This document shows, in pieces, positions 17,366 through 25,072 of a stretch of 64,000 bases of DNA (position 1 is the stretch's first letter; each line of letters begins with the position of its first letter). The stretch lies in NCBI GenBank assembly GCA_040398525.1, contig JBBATY010000013.1, positions 1 through 64,000 of the forward strand, read 5' to 3'. The notes below the pieces were generated by a model. The model saw only the letters and a list, made by a program, of their open reading frames with translations, made no database searches and was not told the origin of the DNA. Source of the DNA: VFMC01 sp040398525 (GTDB lineage: Bacteria > Actinomycetota > Acidimicrobiia > Acidimicrobiales > Ilumatobacteraceae). The translations under genes and the position numbers were made by a program.

Positions 17366-18081
17366 GCCGTCGCCCACACGAGGATCTCCGTGCCGTCGGT
17401 GGTGGCCGAGAACGTGCGCTCGGCGGCTGCGGTGAGCCGCGCCGCGTCGCCCTGAGAGAGGGGGCCGGCGCCGTCGAGGGTGCCTGCGCCGAGGGCGACG
17501 AAGACGTGCACGTGGGGTGCGGCGGGCACGACGATGCTGCCGCCGGTGGCGAGCCGAGCGCCCCACAACACGGCATCGCGTTGGTGGATCGCCACGGCGC
17601 CGCGGTGCCCCTGCCCGGAGGCGATGGCCACCAGCCCGCCCTTGGCGAGCTCGACGTTCAGGTCGCGCTGCTCGTAGCCCGGGTCGACGCCGGCGGTGTC
17701 GGGCAGCACCCACATCTGGACGAAGTGGACCGGCTCGTCGGGGCTCGCGTTCATCTCGCTGTGGCGGATGCCGCGCCCGGCCGACATGCGCTGGGCGAGG
17801 CCGGGGTAGAGGACCCCGTGGTTGCCCTCGCTGTCGCGGTGCTCGAGCCGCCCGGAGAGCACCCACGTGACGATCTCCATGTCGCGGTGGCCATGGGTGC
17901 CGAAGCCCGCGCCCGGGGCGACCCGGTCGTCGTTGTTGACGAGCAGCAGGCCGTGGCCCTGGTGCTCGGGGGCCCAGTGATGGCCGAAGTTGAACGAATG
18001 CCGCGAGTCGAGCCAGCTGATGTCGGTCACGAAGCGGTCGGCGGCGCGCTGCACGGAGATCGACGTGGTGAGCGAGGTCAT
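17362..18081 (-). CDS. Pirin-family bicupin (quercetinase-like)
   Basis: A 239-residue bicupin. The metal site of the N-terminal cupin is intact: His-x-His in FGTHGHRDMEIVTWVLSG, a third His in LEHRDS and the downstream GIRHSEMN. These features match bacterial pirins such as YhhW with quercetinase activity, or redox-sensing pirins. The second cupin is degenerate, as usual. The gene follows HAD and SDR genes on the same strand and overlaps the VOC gene start, pointing to joint expression. The natural substrate is unknown. Confidence 0.88.
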   Translation of the reverse strand: MTSLTTSISVQRAADRFVTDISWLDSRHSFNFGHHWAPEHQGHGLLLVNNDDRVAPGAGFGTHGHRDMEIVTWVLSGRLEHRDSEGNHGVLYPGLAQRMSAGRGIRHSEMNASPDEPVHFVQMWVLPDTAGVDPGYEQRDLNVELAKGGLVAIASGQGHRGAVAIHQRDAVLWGARLATGGSIVVPAAPHVHVFVALGAGTLDGAGPLSQGDAARLTAAAERTFSATTDGTEILVWATA

Positions 18082-18109
18082 GGTTCGGACAACATCCTTG
18101 ATCCCGCAA

Positions 18110-18805
18110 CTATTCCGGTGCGGGTGCCGGGGCCAGCACGCCGGTGCGGTGCAGGTCGCGCAGGTGGTCGGCGCCGAGGCCGGCGAGCGTCGTCAGGTGG
18201 TGGTGGCCGACCTCGCGGGGGACGGGCACGACGTGGGGGATCGCCACCACCACGCATCCTGCGGCCTGCGCAGAACGGGCACCGGTGGGCGAGTCCTCGA
18301 GAGCGATGCAGGCACGCGGGTCGACGCCGAGCCGGGCCGCACCGGTGAGGTACGGCTCGGGATGCGGTTTGCCGTGGGTGACGTCGTCGCCCGCCACGAT
18401 CGCGGTGAACGAGCCTGCGGGCAGCGCGTCCATCAAGGCGTCGGTGAACCGCCGCCACGACATCGTCACGAGGGCCGTCGGGATGCCGGCGGCGACGAGG
18501 TCGGCCAGCAGCTCGCGGGCGCCGGGACGCCACGGCACCTCACGGCGGAACCGCTCGATCACCCCGTCGAGCAGCAGGTTGACGATGTCGTCGATCGGCA
18601 GGTCGACCGCGCCGTGCTCGGCGATGTAGCGCGCCGAGTCGCGCAGGTCCTTGCCCACCAGGGCGTGGGCGTGATCGGTGGTCCAGCCCCCGTTGCCGTG
18701 CTCGGCGACGATCTCGAACTCGCGGTCGATCCAGTACGGCTCGGTGTCGACGAGTGTGCCGTCCATGTCCCACAGCACCGCGGCGAGCTCCGGGGCCCCG
18801 GGCAT
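18110..18805 (-). CDS. HAD-superfamily phosphatase, beta-phosphoglucomutase-like
   Basis: A 231-residue HAD hydrolase with subclass I cap. Motif I is WDMDGTLVDTE, motif II the Thr in LVTMSWR, motif III the Lys in THGKPHPEPY, and motif IV EDSPTGARSA. It would dephosphorylate a small sugar or organic phosphate. The ATG at 18805 is 14 bp after the stop of the SDR gene, so the two are probably cotranscribed. Substrate unknown. Confidence 0.88.
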   Translation of the reverse strand: MPGAPELAAVLWDMDGTLVDTEPYWIDREFEIVAEHGNGGWTTDHAHALVGKDLRDSARYIAEHGAVDLPIDDIVNLLLDGVIERFRREVPWRPGARELLADLVAAGIPTALVTMSWRRFTDALMDALPAGSFTAIVAGDDVTHGKPHPEPYLTGAARLGVDPRACIALEDSPTGARSAQAAGCVVVAIPHVVPVPREVGHHHLTTLAGLGADHLRDLHRTGVLAPAPAPE

Positions 18806-18819
18806 GTCGATCTCGGGCC

Positions 18820-19584
18820 TCAACGCGGCCCGCCGTCGACGTTGAGCGTCGTGCCGGTGGTGTAGCTGCTGGCGTCCGACGCGAAGTAGAGCGCAGCACC
18901 GACGATCTCGTGCGGTTCGCCACCACGGCCGAGTGCATACCCGGCTCGAGCCGAGCGGGTGAACGACTCCATGTCCCAGGCCTTGGAGATGTCGGTGAGG
19001 AACGGCCCGGGCACGATGCAGTTCACCCGCACGGTCGGCCCGAGCGTGCGGGCCAGGCCGTAGGCGAGGTTGTTGACCCCCGCCTTGGCCGCGCCGTACA
19101 CGAGCTCGACGGCAGACGGGCGCTGCGAGGCGATCGACGAGACGAACACGATCGAGCCGCCGCCATCGGCCACCATGCGCGTGCCGACGACGGCCGACAG
19201 GCGGAACGGGCCCTTCAGGTTGACGCCCACAACCTTGTCGAACAGGTCTTCGCTGACGGCGTCGACCGACGGGTAGAGCGGCGACATGCCGGCGTTGTTC
19301 ACCAGCACGTCGACCCTGCCGAACTCGGCGTAGGCAGCTGCGGCGAGGTCGTCGGCCCCCTGCCACGACGCGGCGTGGTAGGCGACGGCGAGTGCCCGCC
19401 GACCGAGCGCGCGCACCTCGTCGGCGACGGCTTCACAGTTCTCGAGCTTGCGGCTGGCGATCACCACATCGGCTCCGCGCTCGGCGAACGCGAGCACCAT
19501 CTCGCGGCCGAGCCCGCGGCTGCCGCCGGTGACGACGGCCACCTTCCCGGTGAGGTCGAACAGGTCGTTGGACGTCTTCGTCAT
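18820..19584 (-). CDS. Short-chain dehydrogenase/reductase
   Basis: A 254-residue Rossmann oxidoreductase. The cofactor motif TGGSRGLG, the NNAG motif at about residue 95, and the catalytic Ser (VSSIAS) and Tyr-x3-Lys (YGAAK) are all present. The loop after strand 2 (ASRKLENC) has Arg-Lys in place of an acidic residue, favouring NADPH. It lies 34 bp downstream of the aminotransferase gene and 14 bp upstream of the HAD gene. Generic alcohol/ketone interconversion; substrate unknown. Confidence 0.9.
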   Translation of the reverse strand: MTKTSNDLFDLTGKVAVVTGGSRGLGREMVLAFAERGADVVIASRKLENCEAVADEVRALGRRALAVAYHAASWQGADDLAAAAYAEFGRVDVLVNNAGMSPLYPSVDAVSEDLFDKVVGVNLKGPFRLSAVVGTRMVADGGGSIVFVSSIASQRPSAVELVYGAAKAGVNNLAYGLARTLGPTVRVNCIVPGPFLTDISKAWDMESFTRSARAGYALGRGGEPHEIVGAALYFASDASSYTTGTTLNVDGGPR

Positions 19585-19618
19585 GCCCTGTTCTTAGCCG
19601 TTCGGCCGGCGGCCCGGC

Positions 19619-20905
19619 TCACTCGCCGATCGAGCGCAGGGTGTCGTCGAGCGCGTCGAGCGCTGTGGCGAGCTGGTCGTCGGTGTGGGCGAGGCCGACG
19701 TTCATCATCCCGCGGTGGGCGATGTAGACGCCGCGCTCGAGCAGGCCGAGGTAGAGCAGGTCCTGGAGCACGGCGTCGCGTTTGGCCATCTGGCGCAGCT
19801 GGGTGGGTGCCTCGGCGAGGGCGTGCAGGCTCATCATCGAGCCGAACCCGCTCACGCTCACGGGCAGCGAGCTGCGCGCCAGCACGGCAGCGACGTTCTG
19901 GCGGAACTCCTCACCGCGGGCGAAGTGGGCTTCGGCGACATCCTTGGTGTACACGGTGCCGAGCACGGCGACGCCCGCGTTCATCGTGGCGATGTTGTTG
20001 TTGAACGTGCCTGCGTGGCTGATGACGCTCGTGCGCCCGGCCTCGGGGCTGGTGTCGTACTGGTCGAGCAGGTCGGCCGTGCCGCCGAAGGCGCCGAAGG
20101 AGAAGCCGCCACCGATGTACTTGCCGTAGGTGGTGATGTCGGCCTGGGCGCCGAGCATGTCGACCATCCCGCAGCGACCGTGCCGAGACGTCATCACCTC
20201 GTCGGCGATGGTCACTGCGCCCACGGCGCGGGCGGCGGCGAACACCCCTTGGATGAACTCGGGGGTGGTGGGGATGCACCCGCCCGAGCCGAGCATCGGC
20301 TCCATCACCACGGCCGCCAGGTCGGCGCCGTGCTGCTCGATCAGCTCGAGGGTGCGGTCGAGGTCGTTGTACGGGGCGATGACGAAGTCGTAGGGCGCGT
20401 TCCACGGGGCCGGTCCACTGGCGAAGTAGAGGACACCACCGTGGTAGCCGCCGAGCATGACCATCAGCTTCGAGCGCCCGGTGTACTGCAGCGCGGTCGT
20501 GATCGCCATCAGGTTGGCCTCGGTGCCGGAGTTGGTGAACCGCACACGGTCGAGGCAGAACCGCTCGCACATCAACCGGGCGAGCTCGGCCTCGGCGGGG
20601 TGGATGCCGCCGACGCTGACGTTGGTGTCGAGCGCCGCCTTGACGTGGTCGATCACCCGCCGCTCGGAGTGCCCGAGCAGGCCGGCGGTGTAGTCGCCGA
20701 GCAGGTCGATGTAGCGGTGGCCGTCGGCGTCGACGAGCGTTGCGCCCTCGCCGCTGACGAAGGTGAGCGGGAACGGCGGGTGGGTGAGCACGGTGCGGGT
20801 GTGCCCGCCGGGCAGCACCTGGCGAGCTTGGTCGTAGGCCGCGTGGCTGGCCGGGTTGCGGTCGGCGAAGGCCTGCCGGGCGCGCTCCAGTTGTACGGTG
20901 TTCAT
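19619..20905 (-). CDS. Class III aminotransferase, glutamate-1-semialdehyde aminomutase-like
   Basis: A 428-residue PLP enzyme. PLP-binding features: NSGTEANLMAI, GYHGG, Asp in TIADEVMTS, and the Schiff-base Lys in TYGKYIGGGFSFGAFGG. The subfamily is that of glutamate-1-semialdehyde aminomutase relatives; in a catabolic neighbourhood and without other haem genes it is more likely an amine or amino-acid transaminase than HemL. Its start follows TAGGCT by 6 nt, and the TAG of that hexamer is the stop codon of the upstream flavin oxidoreductase gene. Confidence 0.9.
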   Translation of the reverse strand: MNTVQLERARQAFADRNPASHAAYDQARQVLPGGHTRTVLTHPPFPLTFVSGEGATLVDADGHRYIDLLGDYTAGLLGHSERRVIDHVKAALDTNVSVGGIHPAEAELARLMCERFCLDRVRFTNSGTEANLMAITTALQYTGRSKLMVMLGGYHGGVLYFASGPAPWNAPYDFVIAPYNDLDRTLELIEQHGADLAAVVMEPMLGSGGCIPTTPEFIQGVFAAARAVGAVTIADEVMTSRHGRCGMVDMLGAQADITTYGKYIGGGFSFGAFGGTADLLDQYDTSPEAGRTSVISHAGTFNNNIATMNAGVAVLGTVYTKDVAEAHFARGEEFRQNVAAVLARSSLPVSVSGFGSMMSLHALAEAPTQLRQMAKRDAVLQDLLYLGLLERGVYIAHRGMMNVGLAHTDDQLATALDALDDTLRSIGE

Positions 20906-20911
20906 GACGTC

Positions 20912-20917
20912 AGCCTA
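20912..20917 (-). promoter_or_regulatory. -10 box TAGGCT overlapping upstream stop codon
   Basis: TAGGCT on the minus strand ends 6 nt before the aminotransferase ATG; its TAG (20917-20915) is the stop codon of the preceding gene. Confidence 0.5.
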
Positions 20918-22816
20918 GATGGCGGCTGCCGCCCGCCGGGCCTCGAGCACCGCCTCGGCGATCGTGCGCGGCGCCACGCAATCGCCGATGCGCACTGCTC
21001 CGGGCACCACCGGGTCGGCGGGCAGGCGGAACCCGCAGTCGACGAGCGCCACGCACTCGATCACCTGCATCTCGCCGCTGAAGCGGTCCTGCACACGCAC
21101 CCCGTCGGGGCCGACCGACCTGAGCAGGGCCCGTCGGGCGACGACGACGCCGCGTTGGGCCAGCCGCACGTTGGCCGGGGCGAGGTCGCCCGTGCGGCTC
21201 AGCTCGTTGCCGGCGATGTGGTCCTGGGTGATCAGCACAGCGCGCTCGCCGAGCTCCTCGGCCAGGGCGACGGCGATCGGCCCGCCGATCGGGTCGAACA
21301 GCGCCACCCGGCCCTCGGCTGGCAGCGCCGCAGTGCCGGTGCGCAGGTCGACCACGTCGATCACCACCGCTCCCTCGTCGACGTCGTAGCCGCGCGTGCC
21401 CGGCACCGAGCCGACGGCCTCGATCACGCTGCCCCGGTGCGCACCGGCGGCGGAGGCGTCGAAGGCGGAGCCGGTGCGCACGGCCACCCCGAGTCGCTCG
21501 CACTCGGCGACCAACCAGTCGACGAACGCGGCGCCGGGCCCGGCGACCGCAGCGATGCCACCCAGCCGTGTGCTGCGCTCGACCAGGGTCACCCGGTGGC
21601 CGCGGGCCGCAGCCACCCGAGCTGCCTCGAGGCCCGACACTCCGCCGCCGACCACCGTGACGTCGCGGGGCGCTGCGGCGGGGGCGTACCAGTCCGGGTC
21701 GGCTGTCTCGTGGCCGGCCGACGGCTCGACCACGCACGACACGATCGGGTTGCGCCCGTCGCGCACCTGGCAGCGCTGGTTGCAGCGGATGCACGGCCGG
21801 ATGCGGTCGGCCTGGTTGGCACGGACCCGGGCGACCAGGTCGGGGTCGGCGATCTGGGCGCGGGTCATCTCGACCCCGTCGCACACGCCGTCGTCGATCG
21901 CCCACTCGGCCTGGCCCCAGTCGACGACCGAGCCCTGCAGCAGCACGGCCACGTCGGCAGCGGCCTGCTGCACGGCGGCACGGACGTCGCGGCACACGCC
22001 GATGTTGAACCCGGTGGGCTCGTGGAAGTCCGGTCGGGTCTTCTCGGCCGAGAAGATCGCCCCGCGGGTGACCACTACGTAGTCGATGCGTGCCGCCGGA
22101 TCGCCCGCCAGCTCGGCAGCGATCGCCGGCGCCATCTCCGGGGTGATGCCCGCCCATGGTGCCAGCTCGTCGCACGACAGCCGCAGGCCGACGATCGCCT
22201 CAGGTGCAGCGGCGCGCACGGCGGCGATCACCTGGCGGGCGAAGCGCAGGCGGTCGGCTCCCCACTCGTCGCCGCGGTGGTTGGTGAGGCCCGACAGGAA
22301 CTGGCGCACCAGGCTGTGCTGGCCGGCGTTGATCTCGACCCCGTCGCAGCCCGATGCGACGGCGAGCGCGGCCGCTGCGCCGAAGCCGGCGACGACAGCG
22401 GCGATGTCGTCGGCCTCCATCCACTTCGGCACCTCGCGGCTGTTCACCTCGGGCATGCGCGATGGTGCCCACAGCGGTGCCTGGCTGTAGGCGCTCGAGC
22501 CCTGGCCACCGGCATGGTCGAGCGAGGCGATCACCAGCGAGCCGTGCGCGTGGCAGGCCGCGGCGATGGCGGCCCATCCGTCGGCGCATCGTTCGGCGAG
22601 CGGGGCGCGCTCGTAGGGCCAGTCGCTGGCGTGCACACTCGCGCCCTCGACCACGATCACACCTGCCCCGCCGGCGGCGCGCCGGGCGTAGTAGGCGACG
22701 TGGCGGTCGGTGAGCCGACGCTCGTCGTCACCGAGGTTGGTGACATGCGGGCCGAACATCACGCGCGACGGGGCCTCGAGACGGGCGAGGTGGAGGGGTT
22801 CGACGAGCCGCGCCAT
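20915..22816 (-). CDS. NADH:flavin oxidoreductase, 2,4-dienoyl-CoA reductase / TMA dehydrogenase type
   Basis: A 633-residue old-yellow-enzyme fusion. The N-terminal FMN TIM barrel (about 1-340) starts LHLARLEAPSRVMFGPHVTN; a linker with the 4Fe-4S cysteines CIRCNQRC and a later Cys (SCVVEP) follows; the C-terminal half is a FAD/NAD domain (VTVVGGGVSGLEAARVA). This is the architecture of 2,4-dienoyl-CoA reductase FadH and trimethylamine dehydrogenase. With the nearby SDR, aminotransferase and acyl-CoA synthetase it may reduce an unsaturated catabolic intermediate. A -10-like TAGGGT is 9 nt upstream. Confidence 0.92.
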   Translation of the reverse strand: MARLVEPLHLARLEAPSRVMFGPHVTNLGDDERRLTDRHVAYYARRAAGGAGVIVVEGASVHASDWPYERAPLAERCADGWAAIAAACHAHGSLVIASLDHAGGQGSSAYSQAPLWAPSRMPEVNSREVPKWMEADDIAAVVAGFGAAAALAVASGCDGVEINAGQHSLVRQFLSGLTNHRGDEWGADRLRFARQVIAAVRAAAPEAIVGLRLSCDELAPWAGITPEMAPAIAAELAGDPAARIDYVVVTRGAIFSAEKTRPDFHEPTGFNIGVCRDVRAAVQQAAADVAVLLQGSVVDWGQAEWAIDDGVCDGVEMTRAQIADPDLVARVRANQADRIRPCIRCNQRCQVRDGRNPIVSCVVEPSAGHETADPDWYAPAAAPRDVTVVGGGVSGLEAARVAAARGHRVTLVERSTRLGGIAAVAGPGAAFVDWLVAECERLGVAVRTGSAFDASAAGAHRGSVIEAVGSVPGTRGYDVDEGAVVIDVVDLRTGTAALPAEGRVALFDPIGGPIAVALAEELGERAVLITQDHIAGNELSRTGDLAPANVRLAQRGVVVARRALLRSVGPDGVRVQDRFSGEMQVIECVALVDCGFRLPADPVVPGAVRIGDCVAPRTIAEAVLEARRAAAAI

Positions 22817-22825
22817 GCGGCGGCG

Positions 22826-22831
22826 ACCCTA
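22826..22831 (-). promoter_or_regulatory. -10 box TAGGGT for flavin oxidoreductase gene
   Basis: TAGGGT on the minus strand ends 9 nt before ATG 22816. Confidence 0.45.
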
Positions 22832-22945
22832 GTGCGGGAGGCTCACGATGTCTCCGCCGGGGACGCTGTGCCCGTGGGAGATCGACGGATCACCGGTCGA
22901 ATGCCATGGAGATCACGATCGGAAGGTCGCCTCTACGTCGTGCGC

Positions 22946-22951
22946 TACGGT
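22946..22951 (+). promoter_or_regulatory. -10 box TACGGT for SHOCT-like membrane protein
   Basis: TACGGT ends 6 nt before GTG 22958 and supports that start among several in-frame candidates (GTG 22940, 22961; ATG 22991). Confidence 0.45.
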
Positions 22952-22957
22952 GACCAA

Positions 22958-23359
22958 GTGGTGTACCTCCGCGGCTTGCCCGATCCGATCATGCCCAATC
23001 CGATCCTGCCCGATCAGGACGAACTGGTGACAAGCGGCTTCAGCTCGCTGTTCGGGCTGATGATCGTCGTCGGGATCGGTCTGTCCGTGTGGCGGTTCGC
23101 CGCTACGCGCAACATGGCCAAGCGACGGGGAGCCTCCGACGCCGATGCCACCACTGTGGCGTTGTTCGGCGGCGAGACCGGAACTGCGGTCGCCTACGCC
23201 GTCAAGGACGCTCGGCCGGCCGAAGCAACCGAGCCCGAGCGGCAGTCCCCCGCCGATGTCGAGGAGCGGATCCGGTCCGTCCGCGAGCTCGAGTCGAAGG
23301 GTCTGATCACGACCGAGCAGGCAGCCTCACGCGTCGAGGAGATCTTGCGCGACGTCTAG
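22958..23359 (+). CDS. Single-pass membrane protein with C-terminal SHOCT-like helix pair
   Basis: About 133 residues. One transmembrane helix (FGLMIVVGIGLSVWRF) is followed by a basic segment (TRNMAKRRGAS) and a soluble tail. The last ~35 residues, EERIRSVRELESKGLITTEQ then AASRVEEIL, match the short SHOCT pattern (hydrophobic helix, L-x-x-L-x-x-G-x-I-T-x-x-E-x-x-x-K/R). SHOCT domains are found at the ends of many membrane and stress proteins and may mediate oligomerisation. The gene lies between the divergent flavin oxidoreductase and the convergent mftC. No specific function is inferred. Confidence 0.7.
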   Translation: MVYLRGLPDPIMPNPILPDQDELVTSGFSSLFGLMIVVGIGLSVWRFAATRNMAKRRGASDADATTVALFGGETGTAVAYAVKDARPAEATEPERQSPADVEERIRSVRELESKGLITTEQAASRVEEILRDV

Positions 23360-23408
23360 CCGAGCGCCGACGGCCGATCGGCACCGTCGAGCTGTTGCCG
23401 GCCGCGGC

Positions 23409-24554
23409 TCAGGCGCCGGCGACGGCGACGGGTTTGCGGGTGAGCTGCACCGGCTTGGAGTGGTCCATGCTCGGCTTGGGCACCACGCCCATGTCGACCG
23501 ACTGCAGCGCCTCGTCGGCCGCGCCGCCCACACACTCCGGGTCGGGACCGTCGAGGGGCAGGCCGGTGAAGAACTTCGCGGCCATGCAGCCGCCCTGGCA
23601 GGCGTCATAGCTGCCGCAGCTGGCGCAGGCGCCTGCCGACTGGGGCTCGCGCAGCTCGCGGAACAGCTCGCTGTGCTTCCACACCTGGGCGAAGCCACCC
23701 TCGTCGCGCACCGAGCCGGCCTTGAACTGGTCGTGGATGACGAACGGGCAGGCGTAGACGTCGCCGATCGGGTCGATGAGGCACACCACCCGGCCGGCGC
23801 CGCACATGTTCAACCCCGGCAGCGGTTCGCCGAGCGCGTTGAGGTGGAAGAACGAGTCGCCGGTCAGCACGTCGGCGCCGTGGTCGAGCAGCCAGTGGTA
23901 GATCTGGCGCTGCTGGGCGTTGGTGGGGTGCAGGTCGTGCCACGTGTCGGCGCCGCGGCCGCTCGGGCGCAGACGGGTGACGCGCAGCTGCGCGCCGTAG
24001 CTGTCGGCGAGCGCCTTGAACTCGTCGAGCTGGTCGACGTTGTGGCGGGTGACGACGATCGAGATCTTGAACGGGCCGTTGCGCTCGACGAACCCGGCGG
24101 CGGCCAAGTTGTCCATCGCTCGACGGGCCATGTCGTAGCTGCCGGGGCCGCGCACGGCGTCGTTGGTGGCGGCGTCGATGCCGTCGAGGCTGATCTGGAT
24201 GTCGAGGTAGTCCATCGCAGTGAGGCGGCGGGCCTTGTCGGCATCGATGAACGCACCGTTGGTCGAGAACTTCACGCCGATGTCCCGGCCGATCGCGTAC
24301 TCGACGAGCTCGAAGAAGTCGCGGCGCACCATCGGTTCGCCACCGCCGATGTTGATGTAGAACACCTGCAGGTCGTGCAGCTCGTCGAGCACCCGCTTGG
24401 CCTCGGCCGTGGTGAGCTCGCGAGGGTCGCGCTGGCCACTCGAGCTGAGGCAGTGCACGCACTGCAGGTTGCAGGCGTAGGTCAGCTCCCAGGTGAGGCA
24501 GATCGGGGCGTCGAGGCCGGTCTTCAACTGGCTGACGAGGGACTCAACGCTCAC
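23409..24554 (-). CDS. mftC: Mycofactocin radical SAM maturase MftC
   Basis: A 381-residue radical SAM enzyme that modifies the MftA peptide: oxidative decarboxylation of the C-terminal Tyr and cross-linking to the neighbouring Val. The SAM-cluster motif CNLQCVHC (CxxxCxxC) lies near residue 30, GGGEPM follows, and a C-terminal SPASM domain carries auxiliary-cluster cysteines (MCGAGRVVCLID, YACPF, CASCGSYDACQGGC). The assignment to MftC rather than PqqE rests on the immediate mftA and mftB genes upstream. GTG 24554 overlaps the end of mftB by 11 nt. Confidence 0.95.
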   Translation of the reverse strand: MSVESLVSQLKTGLDAPICLTWELTYACNLQCVHCLSSSGQRDPRELTTAEAKRVLDELHDLQVFYINIGGGEPMVRRDFFELVEYAIGRDIGVKFSTNGAFIDADKARRLTAMDYLDIQISLDGIDAATNDAVRGPGSYDMARRAMDNLAAAGFVERNGPFKISIVVTRHNVDQLDEFKALADSYGAQLRVTRLRPSGRGADTWHDLHPTNAQQRQIYHWLLDHGADVLTGDSFFHLNALGEPLPGLNMCGAGRVVCLIDPIGDVYACPFVIHDQFKAGSVRDEGGFAQVWKHSELFRELREPQSAGACASCGSYDACQGGCMAAKFFTGLPLDGPDPECVGGAADEALQSVDMGVVPKPSMDHSKPVQLTRKPVAVAGA

Positions 24555-24861
24555 GGACGATCTCCGAACGCTGCAGGCTGGTGAACGCCGTGGCGAACGA
24601 CGACCAGCGGGACGGGGCGACACCGCACGCGTCGAGCGTGGCGGCGAGGGACGGGTGGTCAGCCAGGGCACGGGCCACGGCGACCATGTCGGGATGCTTG
24701 AGGAAGACCAGCCGGCGGTTGCCGTAGTGGTAGGCGAGGGCCCCGAACGGTTCGGGGCGCAGCGCGACCTGGGGGTGCAGCTCGAGGGCTGCGCTCAGGA
24801 TCGCTGCGGTCGGGGTCGCTGCGCTCGACGCGTCCGCGTCAGTAGACGCCGCACATGCCAT
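24544..24861 (-). CDS. mftB: Mycofactocin peptide chaperone MftB
   Basis: A 105-residue PqqD-like recognition protein that binds the MftA leader and delivers it to MftC. The core LRPEPFGALAYHYGNRRLVF then LKHPDMVAVARALADH is the RiPP recognition element pattern seen in MftB. The ATG at 24861 lies within the 3' end of mftA, a 23-nt overlap in another frame; no ATG or GTG appears after the mftA stop before the conserved region, so this start is likely. The N-terminal ~25 residues are Ala/Ser/Thr-rich and poorly conserved in type. Confidence 0.9.
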   Translation of the reverse strand: MACAASTDADASSAATPTAAILSAALELHPQVALRPEPFGALAYHYGNRRLVFLKHPDMVAVARALADHPSLAATLDACGVAPSRWSSFATAFTSLQRSEIVRER

Positions 24862-24949
24862 CGATCGAGATCTCCTCGACGAGCAGCTCGTCGGCGGCGA
24901 GCAACTCGGCGTCCTGGGCCTCGGTGGTGTCGACGGTCGGGTTCTCCAT
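24839..24949 (-). CDS. mftA: Mycofactocin precursor peptide MftA
   Basis: A 36-residue precursor. It starts MENPTVDTTEAQDAEL, continues with an acidic leader (LLVEEISIDG) and ends in MCGVY, the hallmark end of MftA. The last two residues, Val-Tyr, are the substrate of MftC and become the redox-active core after release by MftE. The gene is short enough to be missed by ordinary gene finding. A -10-like TACGCT ends 7 nt before the ATG, so the mRNA is probably leaderless. mftB starts inside its 3' end. mftD, mftE, mftF and mftR are not in this window. Confidence 0.95.
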   Translation of the reverse strand: MENPTVDTTEAQDAELLAADELLVEEISIDGMCGVY

Positions 24950-24956
24950 GCCGGCG

Positions 24957-24962
24957 AGCGTA
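24957..24962 (-). promoter_or_regulatory. -10 box TACGCT for leaderless mftA
   Basis: TACGCT on the minus strand ends 7 nt before ATG 24949. Confidence 0.55.
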
Positions 24963-25034
24963 GCCCTCGCGTCCGCCTGCCGCTACGCGAGCGACACGTC
25001 GAACTCCACTGGTATCCGCCCGGCGCAGTGTGCC

Positions 25035-25040
25035 TAGGAT
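25035..25040 (+). promoter_or_regulatory. -10 box TAGGAT for NDMA-dependent dehydrogenase operon
   Basis: TAGGAT lies 32 nt before GTG 25073, giving a leader of about 25 nt that contains the GGGGG ribosome site at 25061-25065. Confidence 0.4.
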
Positions 25041-25072
25041 CGCCCCACGCATCGATACATGGGGGTTTCGTC

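Noticed and set aside
19685..22900. Long plus-strand open frame antisense to aminotransferase and flavin oxidoreductase
   Set aside because: No family motifs and composition of a shadow frame; only its last part (from about 22958) is a real gene.
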